A DNA stretch of 64,000 nucleotides from Pontibacter anaerobius (GCF_026241195.1 NZ_JAPFQO010000001.1:496001-560000), one strand, 5' to 3'. Positions 1 to 9,585 are shown, numbered from the stretch's first letter. A program made the numbers and translations. The notes: generated by a model not told the origin, from the sequence alone.

Positions 1-627
1 GTTGTTATCCGTGTTGCCATAGGTTACAATGCCATACCCTATGCCCAATCCGCCAAAGTCATCGAAGCCGGTTGACCTTAAGTATAGAATGCCTGCTCCG
101 GCACGGACTTTTTCAGTTATCGGGAAAGTATACTTGGGCGTGATGAAAAATATAGGCTCCCCGGAGAAAGTGGAAATCAGCTCGAAACCCGCACCAATGG
201 TAAACCTGTCGGTAATGCCGTAGTTAAACGAGTTAAGCACGAGGTATGTATTCTGGTAGTAGGCTTCCCCTTTGCGCAGGCTAAAGGCTGATGGGGAGAA
301 AAGGTAGCGGGTGGCGTTGGGGTTCTCAAACCAGTATTCCCCGTCTTTAAAGTTGCGCTCATCCAGTATCCTGAAGCTTTTCACCTTACTCATCGGTATG
401 GTTACTTCGCCGGCACTTTCTGTCATCAGGCGTATGCCTGCCTCATTCTGGCCCAAGAATACCCCCTGAAATACAGAGCCATCCTTTGTCTCAACCAGCC
501 ACCGCTGCGGAGCAGGCTGCTGGGTGCTAGTAGTGTCGGTTTGGGCTTGTGCAGAGGAGGCCACGCCCAGCAAGAAGCAGAAGCATAGCCCGATGCCTAG
601 GTATAAAAGGTGTGTTTTGCGTCTCAT
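1..627 (-). CDS. Secreted/outer-membrane barrel-like protein, C-terminus cut by window edge
   Basis: This reading frame enters from the left edge and has its ATG at 627. 209 codons are present and no stop is reached. The first ~28 residues form a signal peptide (basic MRRK, a hydrophobic run, then SSAQAQ). A small beta domain follows (residues ~45-90, starting near VETKDGSVFQGVF). After it come alternating hydrophobic and aromatic strands such as TYLVLNSFNYGITDRF and FFITPKYTF, as in outer-membrane beta-barrels. Export to the outer membrane is inferred; the function is unknown. No family was recognised, and the missing C-terminus prevents a firmer call. Confidence 0.75.
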   Translation of the reverse strand, partial: MRRKTHLLYLGIGLCFCFLLGVASSAQAQTDTTSTQQPAPQRWLVETKDGSVFQGVFLGQNEAGIRLMTESAGEVTIPMSKVKSFRILDERNFKDGEYWFENPNATRYLFSPSAFSLRKGEAYYQNTYLVLNSFNYGITDRFTIGAGFELISTFSGEPIFFITPKYTFPITEKVRAGAGILYLRSTGFDDFGGLGIGYGIVTYGNTDNN

Positions 628-712
628 TTGGGCAGCTGAAAGATTTATCTAAAAGTATAACTATACTTCAATATAATTATACGTATCTTTTGATAAACCT
701 CTGCTACTGCGC

Positions 713-1165
713 CTACTCTTTATTTTTTGTATCGATGGTAATCGTAACCGGACCATCGTTCAGCAGCGATACTTTCATGTCTGCCCCAAACTCTCCCGTC
801 TGCACAGGCTTGCCCATCGCCTCCTCCATCAGCTGCACAAAGCGCTCATACAAGGGTATGGACACAGCAGGCGGGGCCGCGTTGATGTAGGAGGGGCGGT
901 TGCCTTTTTTGGTGTTGGCGTAGAGCGTAAACTGGCTGATGACCAGTACATCGCCGTCCACATCTTTTACGCTTAAATTCATCTTGCCCTCATCGTCTGA
1001 GAAGATGCGCAGCGCGGCTACTTTGCCGGCCATCCACTTCAGGTCTTCCTCGGTATCGTCGGAGGTGAAGCCGGCTAGCAGCAGCAGCCCCGGCCCGATT
1101 TGCCCTTTGGTGCTACCCTCAATCTCCACAGCAGCCTGTGTCACCCGCTGAATCACAATTCGCAT
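713..1165 (-). CDS. dtd: D-aminoacyl-tRNA deacylase
   Basis: The enzyme hydrolyses D-aminoacyl-tRNAs (and mischarged glycyl-tRNA) in the cytoplasm, recycling tRNA and keeping D-residues out of proteins. The 150-residue protein has the usual family length. It starts with the typical MRIVIQRV and carries the active-site motifs SQFTL (77-81), GNRPSY (88-93) and GPVT (138-141). An upstream in-frame ATG at 1192 would add nine residues, but it overlaps a TAnnTTTG promoter box at 1190-1197. I therefore chose the ATG at 1165. It stands alone between two envelope proteins. Confidence 0.95.
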   Translation of the reverse strand: MRIVIQRVTQAAVEIEGSTKGQIGPGLLLLAGFTSDDTEEDLKWMAGKVAALRIFSDDEGKMNLSVKDVDGDVLVISQFTLYANTKKGNRPSYINAAPPAVSIPLYERFVQLMEEAMGKPVQTGEFGADMKVSLLNDGPVTITIDTKNKE

Positions 1166-1189
1166 AGTTTGCCATACTTTGGTTCGGGG

Positions 1190-1197
1190 CAAAGATA
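1190..1197 (-). promoter_or_regulatory. Predicted -7 promoter box for dtd
   Basis: On the minus strand this reads TATCTTTG, matching the Bacteroidota -7 consensus TAnnTTTG. It lies about 25 bases before the chosen dtd start and supports that start over the upstream ATG. No clear -33 TTTG was seen. Confidence 0.5.
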
Positions 1198-1264
1198 AGC
1201 ATTTGAGGAATGGGAAAACTGAAAGTATGGGAGTGGGGCAAGTACCACAATCTAGCCACCGGGC

Positions 1265-1906
1265 TTAATCCACATACCCCTCATACAGGATTCTGCTTAC
1301 CTTGCCTTTCTGCATGTAAAAGCGCAGGGTAACGGGTGCACCCTCTCTGGCAGAGGCGATGATCTCACTTGGGGTATGGGTTATTTTGATGTCTTTGCCC
1401 TGCGATTTGAGGCGGCTCACCAACTCGGCTTGTGTCATGCCCACCCGTAGGTTATTGCGCAGTTTTATGTCTGCGCTGCGAATATCAGCCATCTGCAGGT
1501 GCAGGTCGCCGGAATGGGAGGGGGCATAAAACTCCATGGATGATTTCCCGAACCGGATGGTGTAGATGGTATCGGTAACTTCCGCTGCGTGGCGGTTCTC
1601 GATGGCATCGGCATCCACGGTAAAATCGGCGTCAATTCGGTCGAAGTAGGTCGTCAGGTCATTGCTTTGCTGGCGGTTGGCCACGAAGGGGTTGCCTAGG
1701 AGATCGAGGGTGCCGGGGGGGCGGGTGCTGTGCACGGCAGTGGTGTCAGGCTCCGTAGCGGCGCGGCGCTCAAACGGCACGTCTGCCTCTTCTTCCGATG
1801 ATTTGTCGGTGCAGGCGGTGGCAATGGTATGGACAAGCAGCAGCAACAGGAGCAGCCGGGCTTTCAGGCTGCACTTATAGCAGATGCTGTAAGGGCGGAC
1901 GAACAT
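1265..1906 (-). CDS. Hypothetical lipoprotein
   Basis: The 213-residue protein has an N-terminal hydrophobic run (residues 17-29) ending in a lipobox IATAC, with the lipidated cysteine at 32. A Glu/Asp-rich linker (SSEEEAD) follows, typical of surface-exposed Bacteroidota lipoproteins. The C-terminal half (about 115-213) alternates beta strands and short helices and contains NNLRVGMTQAELVSRLKSQG. That segment resembles the small 'beta-helix-beta' folds of SmpA/BamE-like or PepSY-like lipoproteins. I do not recognise the family. It is monocistronic. Confidence 0.75.
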   Translation of the reverse strand: MFVRPYSICYKCSLKARLLLLLLLVHTIATACTDKSSEEEADVPFERRAATEPDTTAVHSTRPPGTLDLLGNPFVANRQQSNDLTTYFDRIDADFTVDADAIENRHAAEVTDTIYTIRFGKSSMEFYAPSHSGDLHLQMADIRSADIKLRNNLRVGMTQAELVSRLKSQGKDIKITHTPSEIIASAREGAPVTLRFYMQKGKVSRILYEGYVD

Positions 1907-2051
1907 AGTGAACGATGTATATAAGTATGAGGTGCGGGTAAACTATACTTGCATACGAGAATCTACCGCCCAAAAGTTATAGCTAAAACAGCTGCCGTGG
2001 GTTTGTTTAGGCCCGGGATAAAGTATAATTTGGCGGCAAAGATGATAAAAA

Positions 2052-2954
2052 ATGAATACACAGCAAATAGCGCTGATCACTTATAAAGACGCAGGAAAAT
2101 ATACAGGCGTTTCTGAAGAGGAAAATGCCCGTCTGCACGAATTTTTAACGCAAAAAGGGCTGCCGGTTACGCTTGAAATCTGGGATGACCCAGCCGTGGA
2201 CTGGAGCAAGTATGACCTGGTGCTGCTGAAGTCGCCGTGGGATTACTTTGACAAGATAGAGCTTTTTTATGCCTGGCTGAGTAAGCTGGAAGAGCTGCAG
2301 GTGCGCGTACTGAACCCGCTGCATACTGTGCGCTGGAACGCGGACAAGCGCTACCTGGTGGAGCTGCAGGAGAAGGGCGAGAAAGTGGTGCCGTCGGTGT
2401 GGTTGGATCAGGGCACGCAGCTAAACGTTGCTGATGTGTTTGCGCAACTGCAGTCAGAGAAGATTATCGTAAAGCCGGCCGTGAGTGGTGGCGCTAAAAA
2501 CACCTTTGCCCTTACCCAACAGCAAGCAGAGGCCCAGGCAGAAAGTATAAACACGCTGCTGCAGCAGGAGAGCTTCCTGGCGCAGCCCTTCATCCCTGAG
2601 ATCCAGACCAAAGGCGAGTGGTCGTTCCTGTTTTTTAACGGCACCTACAGCCACACAGTGCTCAAAACCGCCAAAGCCGGCGACTTCAGGGTGCAGCATT
2701 TCTTTGGAGGGACCGTGCACACACCGGAGCCACCGGCACAGCTACTGGAGTACGCCCATAACCTCGTGGACAAGTATGCCCAAGGCTGCCTGTATGCCCG
2801 CGTGGATGGCGTGGAGCTAAACGGTGCACTGGTGCTGATGGAGCTGGAACTGATTGAGCCTTTCCTGTTTATGGCTACCAGTGAGGGCGCCATAGAGCGT
2901 TACTACGAGGCTCTTGTGGAACAGCTGCAACAGCCGGCCCAAAGTATAGCCTAA
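2052..2954 (+). CDS. ATP-grasp domain protein (RimK/glutathione synthetase-like, DcsG-type)
   Basis: This 300-residue protein has the ATP-grasp fold: an N-terminal Rossmann-like part (1-95), then the lysine/glycine loop KPAVSGGA (141-148), RVDG (250-253) and the Mg-binding ELELIEP (264-270). ATP-grasp enzymes activate a carboxylate as acyl phosphate and ligate it to an amine or thiol. By overall appearance it is closest to stand-alone proteins annotated as glutathione-synthetase-like or cycloserine-biosynthesis DcsG-like. The substrate cannot be told, and no partner gene is adjacent. Its stop overlaps by four bases the stop of the convergent stress-protein gene. Confidence 0.8.
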   Translation: MNTQQIALITYKDAGKYTGVSEEENARLHEFLTQKGLPVTLEIWDDPAVDWSKYDLVLLKSPWDYFDKIELFYAWLSKLEELQVRVLNPLHTVRWNADKRYLVELQEKGEKVVPSVWLDQGTQLNVADVFAQLQSEKIIVKPAVSGGAKNTFALTQQQAEAQAESINTLLQQESFLAQPFIPEIQTKGEWSFLFFNGTYSHTVLKTAKAGDFRVQHFFGGTVHTPEPPAQLLEYAHNLVDKYAQGCLYARVDGVELNGALVLMELELIEPFLFMATSEGAIERYYEALVEQLQQPAQSIA

Positions 2955-3856
2955 GCTTTCTCAGAACTGTGGAAGATCAGCATGGGCACCTGCGCCTCCA
3001 GCACCAGCTTTTTGCTGAGGCTCGGCTTAAAGATGCTGCTGAACAGGGAGCGCTGGTGGTTATTAACTGCAACAAGGCCTACCTGCTCCCGCTTCACAAA
3101 TTCCTGAAGGGCATCGGCCACGTCATCATCGCTGGGAAGTATGGCGAACTGCAGTTTGTGGTCGGGTATTGAAGTGTACAGCCGGGCCTGTAGCTGCTCC
3201 ATTTTGTAGCTATCGTCCCGCTCCGAGTCTTCTGTGCCGATGTGGGCGCAGAGAATTTCGGAGTTAAAGGGCTGCAGCAACTGCATCAGCGCCGTAAGCG
3301 CCTCCGCATCTGTCTTGTCGAAATCGGTGGCGTAGAGCACATGGCTCAGGCTATGCTGTTTGTAAGGCTCCGGCACGGTTAGCAGCGGCACCTTGGCATT
3401 TTCTACCATTTTGGTGGTGATGGTGCCAAACAGCGAGCGGGACACGTTATCTTCCCCCTTCGTGCCCATCAGCAGCAGGTTAGGCCTAAAGCGGCTGATC
3501 TCGTCCGGTATAATCTCCTCCGGCAGGCCGTTGATGAAGGCGTGCTTCAGGTGGATGTGCTGGCCGTGTATGCGGGCCTCTGCCTGCATTTCCTTGTACA
3601 AGCTCTCCAGCTTCTCCTGCTCATCCATTTGGTTGCGGTGCAGCACACGGTCAGTAATAATCTCCGAGCCGGGGCTTAACGGGTTGCGGCCAGTCTCATC
3701 AACCGGGTCGTCCAGTTCGGGCTGTAGCAGGTAATCGCTGAAGCAGTGTAGCAAAAGTATCTCTGCCTGCGGCAAGGCCGCCCCCATGTGCAGGGCATAG
3801 CGGCAGGCGTTGGTGGAGCTATCTGTGAAGTCTACGGGTATAAGTATTTTAAACAT
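2951..3856 (-). CDS. Universal stress protein, two tandem UspA domains
   Basis: The 301-residue cytoplasmic protein is two UspA folds in tandem (about 1-150 and 155-297), as is common in Bacteroidota. The first domain starts MFKILIPVDFTDSS. It keeps the nucleotide-binding signature as GTKG followed nine residues later by GT. The second (YATDFDKTDAEALTAL) has NNHQRSLFSS where that signature should be, so only the N-terminal domain is expected to bind ATP. Usp proteins act in starvation, redox and respiratory stress; the exact role here is unknown. It is convergent with the ATP-grasp gene. Confidence 0.92.
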   Translation of the reverse strand: MFKILIPVDFTDSSTNACRYALHMGAALPQAEILLLHCFSDYLLQPELDDPVDETGRNPLSPGSEIITDRVLHRNQMDEQEKLESLYKEMQAEARIHGQHIHLKHAFINGLPEEIIPDEISRFRPNLLLMGTKGEDNVSRSLFGTITTKMVENAKVPLLTVPEPYKQHSLSHVLYATDFDKTDAEALTALMQLLQPFNSEILCAHIGTEDSERDDSYKMEQLQARLYTSIPDHKLQFAILPSDDDVADALQEFVKREQVGLVAVNNHQRSLFSSIFKPSLSKKLVLEAQVPMLIFHSSEKA

Positions 3857-3977
3857 GCTCTTATTTGTTATCTAGGTTGGATGATGTATACGTGACAAGC
3901 CGGAAAAGGAGTTGTGCCTGTTCTGCGCCGCATGTGTACTTAAAACCGGCCTCTCAGTACAGTTCCAAAAATTCCCC

Positions 3978-3985
3978 TATTTTTG
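3978..3985 (+). promoter_or_regulatory. Predicted -7 promoter box
   Basis: TATTTTTG matches TAnnTTTG and lies 20 bases before the ATG at 4005, giving a very short leader. It argues against the upstream in-frame ATG at 3912 being the start. Confidence 0.5.
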
Positions 3986-4004
3986 TAGCCAGACAGCACT
4001 TGAC

Positions 4005-6725
4005 ATGCCAAAACGCATTGTGTTTTTCTTTTTTGGGTTTGTTATACTTGCCTCCCTTGTCTACTACGGCTTTAACCGTTGGAAAGACTCCCGGGAGAAG
4101 GTAGACCTGTGGGCCCTGGTACCCGATAATGCGGCCCTGGTGGTGGAAACCAGCAACCATCAGGCACTGATGGAGCACCTGCGTGAAACCGAGCTGTGGC
4201 AGAGCTTTTCGGTACTGCCCGTGGCTAACCGTTTCCAGGAGAACATGACTTACCTGGATAGTGTCGCCCCCGGTAACCAGCGCCTCGACCGCTTCCTGAA
4301 CGAAAAGAGGATACTTACCTCTTTGCATGTGGAGGCAAAGCTGGATGTGTCGTTTGTGTTTTATGTGCCCGTTAACTCCGTAGGCGAACACCGTTTTCTG
4401 CGCACCCTCACCGAGAACATCAACAAGAGCGAGATATTTGAGCAAAGCTCCCGCAGTTACCAAGGGCACCTGCTCACCGATATCACTAACACCCGCAACG
4501 GCAGCAGCTTTACCTACTTCACTTACCACAACAATATCATTCTGAGTGCCTCGCCTGTACTGGTAGAGGAAATTGTGCGGCGCATCACCAGGGGCAAGCC
4601 AACTTCTGTCGCGGCGCAGTTCAGCAACGTAGATTACCTGAACCAGCCCGAAGTATACGCCAATGTGTTTGTGAATTACCGCGTGCTACCAGAGCTGCTG
4701 GGCCTTTTTTTAGAGGAGGAGGTGATGCCGCACGTGCGCTACCTTGCCACGCTTTGCCAGAACGGCATGCTGGAGCTGAAGCTAGAGCAAAACAAACTAT
4801 TCCTGAACGGCTTCTCAAGCCCCGAAAAGCTGAACAAATCGCTGCACAGCAACATGCAGCCGCAAAAGCCACAGCTATTGGGTGTAAAGGCATACCTGCC
4901 TAACCGCACCGCCATGATGCTGCACTTTGGCCTGCAGGAGATAGCCCGCTTACGGCAACCGCAGGAAGGGAACAGATCAGTCTTCGCAGCTACGGTGGAT
5001 AGCCTTGCCAGAAGCTTCAGCAGGGAGGCTGCGCTGGTGTACCTGGAGTCGAACAGTATCAGCCAGAGCCCCGAGAAAATAGCCTTTGCCCACACGGCCA
5101 GCCCCGCCCAAACGCAGCGGCTGTTAAACAGCCTGGCAAAGCAACTCGCTGATGCCCGCAAGGAAAAGCCCTACTCCGAGAAGTATGGAAACCATACTAT
5201 ACACCTGCTGGACGTGCCCGAGCTTCCGGAGCAGTTGCTGGGCCGTGTGTTTAAGGGATTTGAGCAAAGCTACGTGGTGCAGGTAAATGATTATTTACTG
5301 GCCTCCGAGGAAGTGGCTACGCTGCACCACCTCATCGACGACATTGCAGAAGAAAACGTGTGGGGCAAATCGGTGGCGCAGAAGGCTTTTTTGGAGGAGA
5401 CGCTGCAGGAGGCAAACTTTAGCCTGTACCTGAACACGGTAAATGCCTGGTATGTGCTTAACCGCTATACTTCGGAGGAGGAGCGGGAAAACCTGCTGCA
5501 GAACGCCACCCTCATTAAGCGGTTTGCACAGGTTAGCCTGCAGTTTTCTATAGTGGAGGGGCGCTACTACACCAGCCTGGTGATCCGCAGGCCAGACCAG
5601 GGCAAGGGCAGCGGGCAGGATGGTTTTGAGGAAGAGGAAAGTATAACTTTTGGCAACCGACTGGACACACGGCCTTTCCCGGTGCAGAACGCTGTGGACC
5701 GGAGCCGCGAACTGGTGGTGCAGGATTCCGCCAATGTGCTGCTCAACATATCGGCCCTGGGCAAGCGCGGCTGGACAGATAGCCTGGGCACCTCGCTGCG
5801 CAGCGATATCAAACAGATAGAGTATGGGCCGGATAAGAAACTACGCTACCTGTTTATCACTTCTAACCGCATTCATGCCATTAACAACCAGGGCCAGCCC
5901 CTGGACAATTTTCCGTTTAACTTGCCCGATACGCTGGACCTGCAGCACCTGGCGGTATTTGATTACGAGAAAGACGGCAACTACCGTTTGCTGGTGGATG
6001 ACAAACTGGGTAACCTGTACATGTATAACCTGCGTGGTGCGGGGGTGCAGGGCTGGCAACCACGCCGCATGGACTACCGCCTGGCAGCCGAGCCGCAGCA
6101 CCTGCGCGTAGGCGGCCGCGATGTGATACTGGTGGCGCTGGAGAATGGCTACATCTATGCCCTTAACCGCAACGGCGATACGTATCCTGGCTTCCCGATT
6201 AACCTGAAAGTGCCGCTTACATCCGGAGTGGTGGCTAAGGTTGGTGCCAACCTGCGGCGCACAGAGGTAACAGCTGTAACCAGGTATGGCAACGTGGTTA
6301 CCATGAACCTGCAGGGTACTGTGCTGCGCAGCGAGCAGCTTATGCGGCCTAGCAAACGCGCGTTGTTCGACCTGGTGCCGGAGAGCAGCAACGGGCGATC
6401 CTATGTTATTGTGCGGCAGGAGCAGGGCAAGGTGGCGGTGCTGGACCAGGATTTAAAAGAGGTGTTTGAGAAGAACTATGTAACCTCAGCGCCTAAAATA
6501 GTGCAGTTCTTCCGCTTTGGCGGCGATAACATTGTGTACGCCATCACCGAAACAGGGCCGCGCAAAACGTACCTCTACGACTCCGGGGGCAGGCTCATCG
6601 GCAACCGGTCGCTGGAGAACAGCCACCCCGTTACCATCTATTACAACGAAATCGCCAACGATTATACTTTATACTTTACCTCCGGCAACCAGCTTAAGAA
6701 GTTCAGGTTTAGTGTGGGGGAGTAA
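4005..6725 (+). CDS. Large membrane-anchored DUF3352-like protein with C-terminal beta-propeller-like repeats
   Basis: From ATG 4005 the protein has 906 residues. One transmembrane anchor follows the basic start (MPKRIVFFFFGFVILASLVYY), so most of it is probably periplasmic. Residues ~30-540 (from VDLWALVPDNAALVVETSNH) resemble the DUF3352 family. The last ~300 residues hold PQQ/WD40-like blades: IKQIEYGPDKKLRYLFITSN, GNLYMYNLRG, ENGYIYALNRNGD and GNVVTMNLQG. The function is unknown; a scaffold or assembly role at the envelope is inference. A start at 3912 would add 31 residues ahead of the membrane helix and lie upstream of the promoter box. Confidence 0.8.
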   Translation: MPKRIVFFFFGFVILASLVYYGFNRWKDSREKVDLWALVPDNAALVVETSNHQALMEHLRETELWQSFSVLPVANRFQENMTYLDSVAPGNQRLDRFLNEKRILTSLHVEAKLDVSFVFYVPVNSVGEHRFLRTLTENINKSEIFEQSSRSYQGHLLTDITNTRNGSSFTYFTYHNNIILSASPVLVEEIVRRITRGKPTSVAAQFSNVDYLNQPEVYANVFVNYRVLPELLGLFLEEEVMPHVRYLATLCQNGMLELKLEQNKLFLNGFSSPEKLNKSLHSNMQPQKPQLLGVKAYLPNRTAMMLHFGLQEIARLRQPQEGNRSVFAATVDSLARSFSREAALVYLESNSISQSPEKIAFAHTASPAQTQRLLNSLAKQLADARKEKPYSEKYGNHTIHLLDVPELPEQLLGRVFKGFEQSYVVQVNDYLLASEEVATLHHLIDDIAEENVWGKSVAQKAFLEETLQEANFSLYLNTVNAWYVLNRYTSEEERENLLQNATLIKRFAQVSLQFSIVEGRYYTSLVIRRPDQGKGSGQDGFEEEESITFGNRLDTRPFPVQNAVDRSRELVVQDSANVLLNISALGKRGWTDSLGTSLRSDIKQIEYGPDKKLRYLFITSNRIHAINNQGQPLDNFPFNLPDTLDLQHLAVFDYEKDGNYRLLVDDKLGNLYMYNLRGAGVQGWQPRRMDYRLAAEPQHLRVGGRDVILVALENGYIYALNRNGDTYPGFPINLKVPLTSGVVAKVGANLRRTEVTAVTRYGNVVTMNLQGTVLRSEQLMRPSKRALFDLVPESSNGRSYVIVRQEQGKVAVLDQDLKEVFEKNYVTSAPKIVQFFRFGGDNIVYAITETGPRKTYLYDSGGRLIGNRSLENSHPVTIYYNEIANDYTLYFTSGNQLKKFRFSVGE

Positions 6726-6881
6726 TATAATGGCGTATCTCGTAGCACGTATCATGTATCACGACAAAGGATATTTTGACAAAGAGGAAGATGCCCTTCA
6801 GTAATTCCGCTCTTTTGGAGGAGCCTCCTGTCTAACTGTCCAAAAGTAGTCGTGATGCTTGCTACGTGGTACGCGAAAAAA

Positions 6882-8015
6882 TCAAAAACTCCTGAACCAC
6901 CCTTTCTTGTAGAAGAAGTATAGCTGCAAAAGTATAAGTATAGCCATGAGACCCAGTAAGATAGGGTAGGAGTGAGGCTGGTACAGTTCGGGCATACTGT
7001 GCGGGAAAACCTGGCCTGTTTCCGGGTCCTCGTGCGCGAAATTCATCCCGTACAAGCCTACTATAAAACTGAGCGGAATAAAGATACTGGAGATGATGGT
7101 GAGCACTTTCATGATCTCGTTCATGCGGTTGCTCACCGTGGACATGTACAGCTCCACCAGGCTCGAGGCCATGTCGCGGTGGCTGTCTACCAGGTCTATC
7201 AGCTGCACGGCGTGGTCGTAGGCGTCGCGGAAGTATACTTTGAGATTTTCGGGGATGGTGGTCTCATCCATGCGCAGCAATTCGTTCATCAGGTCGCGGG
7301 CAGGCCAGGTAATGCGGCGCAGCTTCACCAGTTCGCTCTTCAGGTCCAGAATCTGGCTAAGGGTAGACTTGTTGGGCTCTCGCAGCACCTGTTGCTCTAG
7401 CTCTTCAATATAGATCCCGATGTCAGCCATTACGGGGAAGTAATAATCCAGTACCACGTCGAGGATAGCGTAGGCGATGTACATGGCGGGCCGCTGCCGG
7501 ATAACGCCTTTGCCTGCCCGGATGCGCTCCCGGAGTGGGTTCAGGCAATCGCCGTAGTCGCTTTGCAGGGTAAGCACGTAGTTGGGGCCGGTAAACAGCG
7601 ATAGCTGCACATCGTCCAGGGTCCTGAACTCCGGTGACCAGCGCAGCATGCGCGTGATGATAAACAAGCGGTTGCCGCCGAACTCCTCTACCTTAGGCCG
7701 CTGGTAATCATTTATCACGTCCTCCATCTGCAGCGCGTGCAGCCCGAAATCCTGCATTGCCATCTCCAGCACGGTTTGGTCTGCATAGCCCCGGATGTCG
7801 ATCCAGTGCCGCGCGTCGGGCCGTTCCTTTACCTTCTGCAGCAGCTCTTGGTAGTTCGCCAGCTCCAGCTCCTCAAACATCTCCTCGTTAAACGACATCA
7901 GGAAAAACCGTGGAGCAAAGGCTTCGGGGGGGATGACCAGCGAGCCCGGCTTGTTTCCTGCCTTACGCTCCAGAATTTTGTTTCGGCGGCGGTTAAGCTT
8001 GTTGCGTTTCGACAT
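6882..8015 (-). CDS. corA: Magnesium/cobalt transporter CorA
   Basis: CorA is a homopentameric inner-membrane channel that lets Mg2+ (and Co2+) enter the cell. The 377-residue protein has a long cytoplasmic, helix-rich domain. Two C-terminal transmembrane segments are separated by the signature GMN (323-325) and an acidic loop (HEDPETG). It ends in a lysine/aromatic tail (YKKGW). The N-terminus (1-20) is unusually basic. It is the last gene of an apparent operon read leftward after the EamA and YigZ genes, with 40 bases between it and YigZ. The operon partners suggest no functional link. Confidence 0.95.
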   Translation of the reverse strand: MSKRNKLNRRRNKILERKAGNKPGSLVIPPEAFAPRFFLMSFNEEMFEELELANYQELLQKVKERPDARHWIDIRGYADQTVLEMAMQDFGLHALQMEDVINDYQRPKVEEFGGNRLFIITRMLRWSPEFRTLDDVQLSLFTGPNYVLTLQSDYGDCLNPLRERIRAGKGVIRQRPAMYIAYAILDVVLDYYFPVMADIGIYIEELEQQVLREPNKSTLSQILDLKSELVKLRRITWPARDLMNELLRMDETTIPENLKVYFRDAYDHAVQLIDLVDSHRDMASSLVELYMSTVSNRMNEIMKVLTIISSIFIPLSFIVGLYGMNFAHEDPETGQVFPHSMPELYQPHSYPILLGLMAILILLQLYFFYKKGWFRSF

Positions 8016-8055
8016 AAGATGAGATTAGGCGTTAGAGAGTTAAGAGGTTGGGAAG

Positions 8056-8670
8056 TTAAAGAATTGCTTCTGAAAGAACAGATACTTCAACGCCTTCCAT
8101 GTCCTCCAGTTTAGTAGTGATCTCCTCCTGCAGTTTGCGGCGCACCTCCAAGGTGAGGCGGCAGTCCAGTTCGAACTGCTGGTCCCGCACCTGCAGGTCG
8201 TACTCCTTCACCAGGCTCATCACATCGTTCATCTGCGGGTAGGCATAGTGCGCCTGCAGCAGTACAGTTTCATGTTTTTCTACAATGGTTGCCTGCGCTA
8301 GCGCATCGGCGGTGGCTACTTTATAGGCGTTTATCAGGCCGCTCACACCAAGTTTGGTACCCCCGAAGTAGCGCACCACCACCACCAGCACATTGCTTAG
8401 TTCGGCAGAGCGGATCTGGCCAAGTATAGGATCACCGGCGGAGTGGTTGGGCTCCCCGTCGTCGTTGGCGCGGTAGCGGCTTTGGTCGGCACCCAGCATG
8501 TAGGCGTAGCAGTGGTGGCGGGCATCGTAATACTTCTTGCGCAGCTCGGCCAGCACCTCCTTCACCTCCTCCTCGGTGTATACCGGGTAAGCCAGCGCTA
8601 TAAACTTGCTGCCTTTCTCCTTGTACAGGCCCTCGGCGGGCTCGGCGATGGTTCTGTAGGTATCCTCCAT
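8056..8670 (-). CDS. YigZ/IMPACT family protein
   Basis: The 204-residue protein carries the UPF0029/IMPACT N-terminal domain. Seen motifs are EKGSKFIA, ARHHCYAY, NDDGEPNHSAGDPIL and VRYFGGTKLGVSGLI (residues ~20-120). A C-terminal DUF1949-type alpha/beta domain (about 135-200) follows. Family members bind nucleic acids or ribosomal factors, and eukaryotic IMPACT inhibits GCN2; the bacterial role is unsettled. The gene begins three bases after the EamA transporter stop, so the two are probably co-translated. Confidence 0.92.
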   Translation of the reverse strand: MEDTYRTIAEPAEGLYKEKGSKFIALAYPVYTEEEVKEVLAELRKKYYDARHHCYAYMLGADQSRYRANDDGEPNHSAGDPILGQIRSAELSNVLVVVVRYFGGTKLGVSGLINAYKVATADALAQATIVEKHETVLLQAHYAYPQMNDVMSLVKEYDLQVRDQQFELDCRLTLEVRRKLQEEITTKLEDMEGVEVSVLSEAIL

Positions 8671-8673
8671 GGC

Positions 8674-9585
8674 TTAAAACAGGTTGGCGATAATCTCCTG
8701 GTACGACACCAGCACCAGCGCCAGCACGGCCAGCACCAGACCCAGTATGTTCAGCGGTGTGAGTTTCTCCTTAAATAAGATTACCGCTCCGCCCGCCCCG
8801 GCCAGTATAATACCTATGTTGTTGATCGGGTAGAAGAAGGCCCCATCGTTATTGAAGTATGCCAGGGCTAGAATCAGGAAAAAGATAGACAAATAATTGG
8901 GTATACCAAGTATAACACCGGCCAAAATGCTACGGCGCCGGAAACTGGCTTTGGTACGAATGGATTGGTAAACGTACGCCAGCAGGCCCACCACGGCAGA
9001 GGTGGCAAAGGTGAGCATGGTAAACTGGCTGGCCTCGTGCGGCTGCAGGTGGTATTGGTTGGTATAGTTGATGAGCGAATCGGCAATGCCGCTGTTGAGG
9101 AAAATGATGAGCGGCAGCACCACCGCCAGCACCACTGATACCTTAGCCCCGCCCTCTTTTGCCTGTGGCCTGATGGAGGAAAGTATGATAGCCACCAGCG
9201 CCGCCGCCATACCGGCATAGTTAAGCCAGGTATAGTCCTTCACGGTGGTCTTGAGCACCAGCAGGCTGAACAGCACCGGGATCACCAGCGAGATTTTGGC
9301 GGCCACTGAGGCCACCGTTACACCCACTTTCTGCGCCGTGATGGCGATCAGGTAAAAGTTAACGATAAAGATGATGCCCAGCGCCATGGCAAAGTAAGCC
9401 CAGGTGCGGGTAAAGATCTCCGGCTGCAGTACGTCGTTGCCGCCCGGAAACATGAGCCCCACCAATACGCACACCACATAGTTTACCACAATGGCCTGGA
9501 AGGTATGGACACCATAGCGCTCGTACAGCTTAAAAATAAAGATGAGCGATGCTGTGCAAAGAATGCTTAAAAGTAAATATAGCAT
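8674..9585 (-). CDS. EamA/DMT-superfamily inner-membrane permease
   Basis: This 303-residue protein has about ten hydrophobic segments arranged as two five-helix EamA repeats. The second ends in PINNIGIILAGAGGAVILFKE. Drug/metabolite transporters of this type move small metabolites or amino acids; the substrate cannot be inferred. It is the first gene of the leftward run EamA-YigZ-CorA and faces the divergent FdtA-like gene across ~115 bases. Confidence 0.88.
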   Translation of the reverse strand: MLYLLLSILCTASLIFIFKLYERYGVHTFQAIVVNYVVCVLVGLMFPGGNDVLQPEIFTRTWAYFAMALGIIFIVNFYLIAITAQKVGVTVASVAAKISLVIPVLFSLLVLKTTVKDYTWLNYAGMAAALVAIILSSIRPQAKEGGAKVSVVLAVVLPLIIFLNSGIADSLINYTNQYHLQPHEASQFTMLTFATSAVVGLLAYVYQSIRTKASFRRRSILAGVILGIPNYLSIFFLILALAYFNNDGAFFYPINNIGIILAGAGGAVILFKEKLTPLNILGLVLAVLALVLVSYQEIIANLF

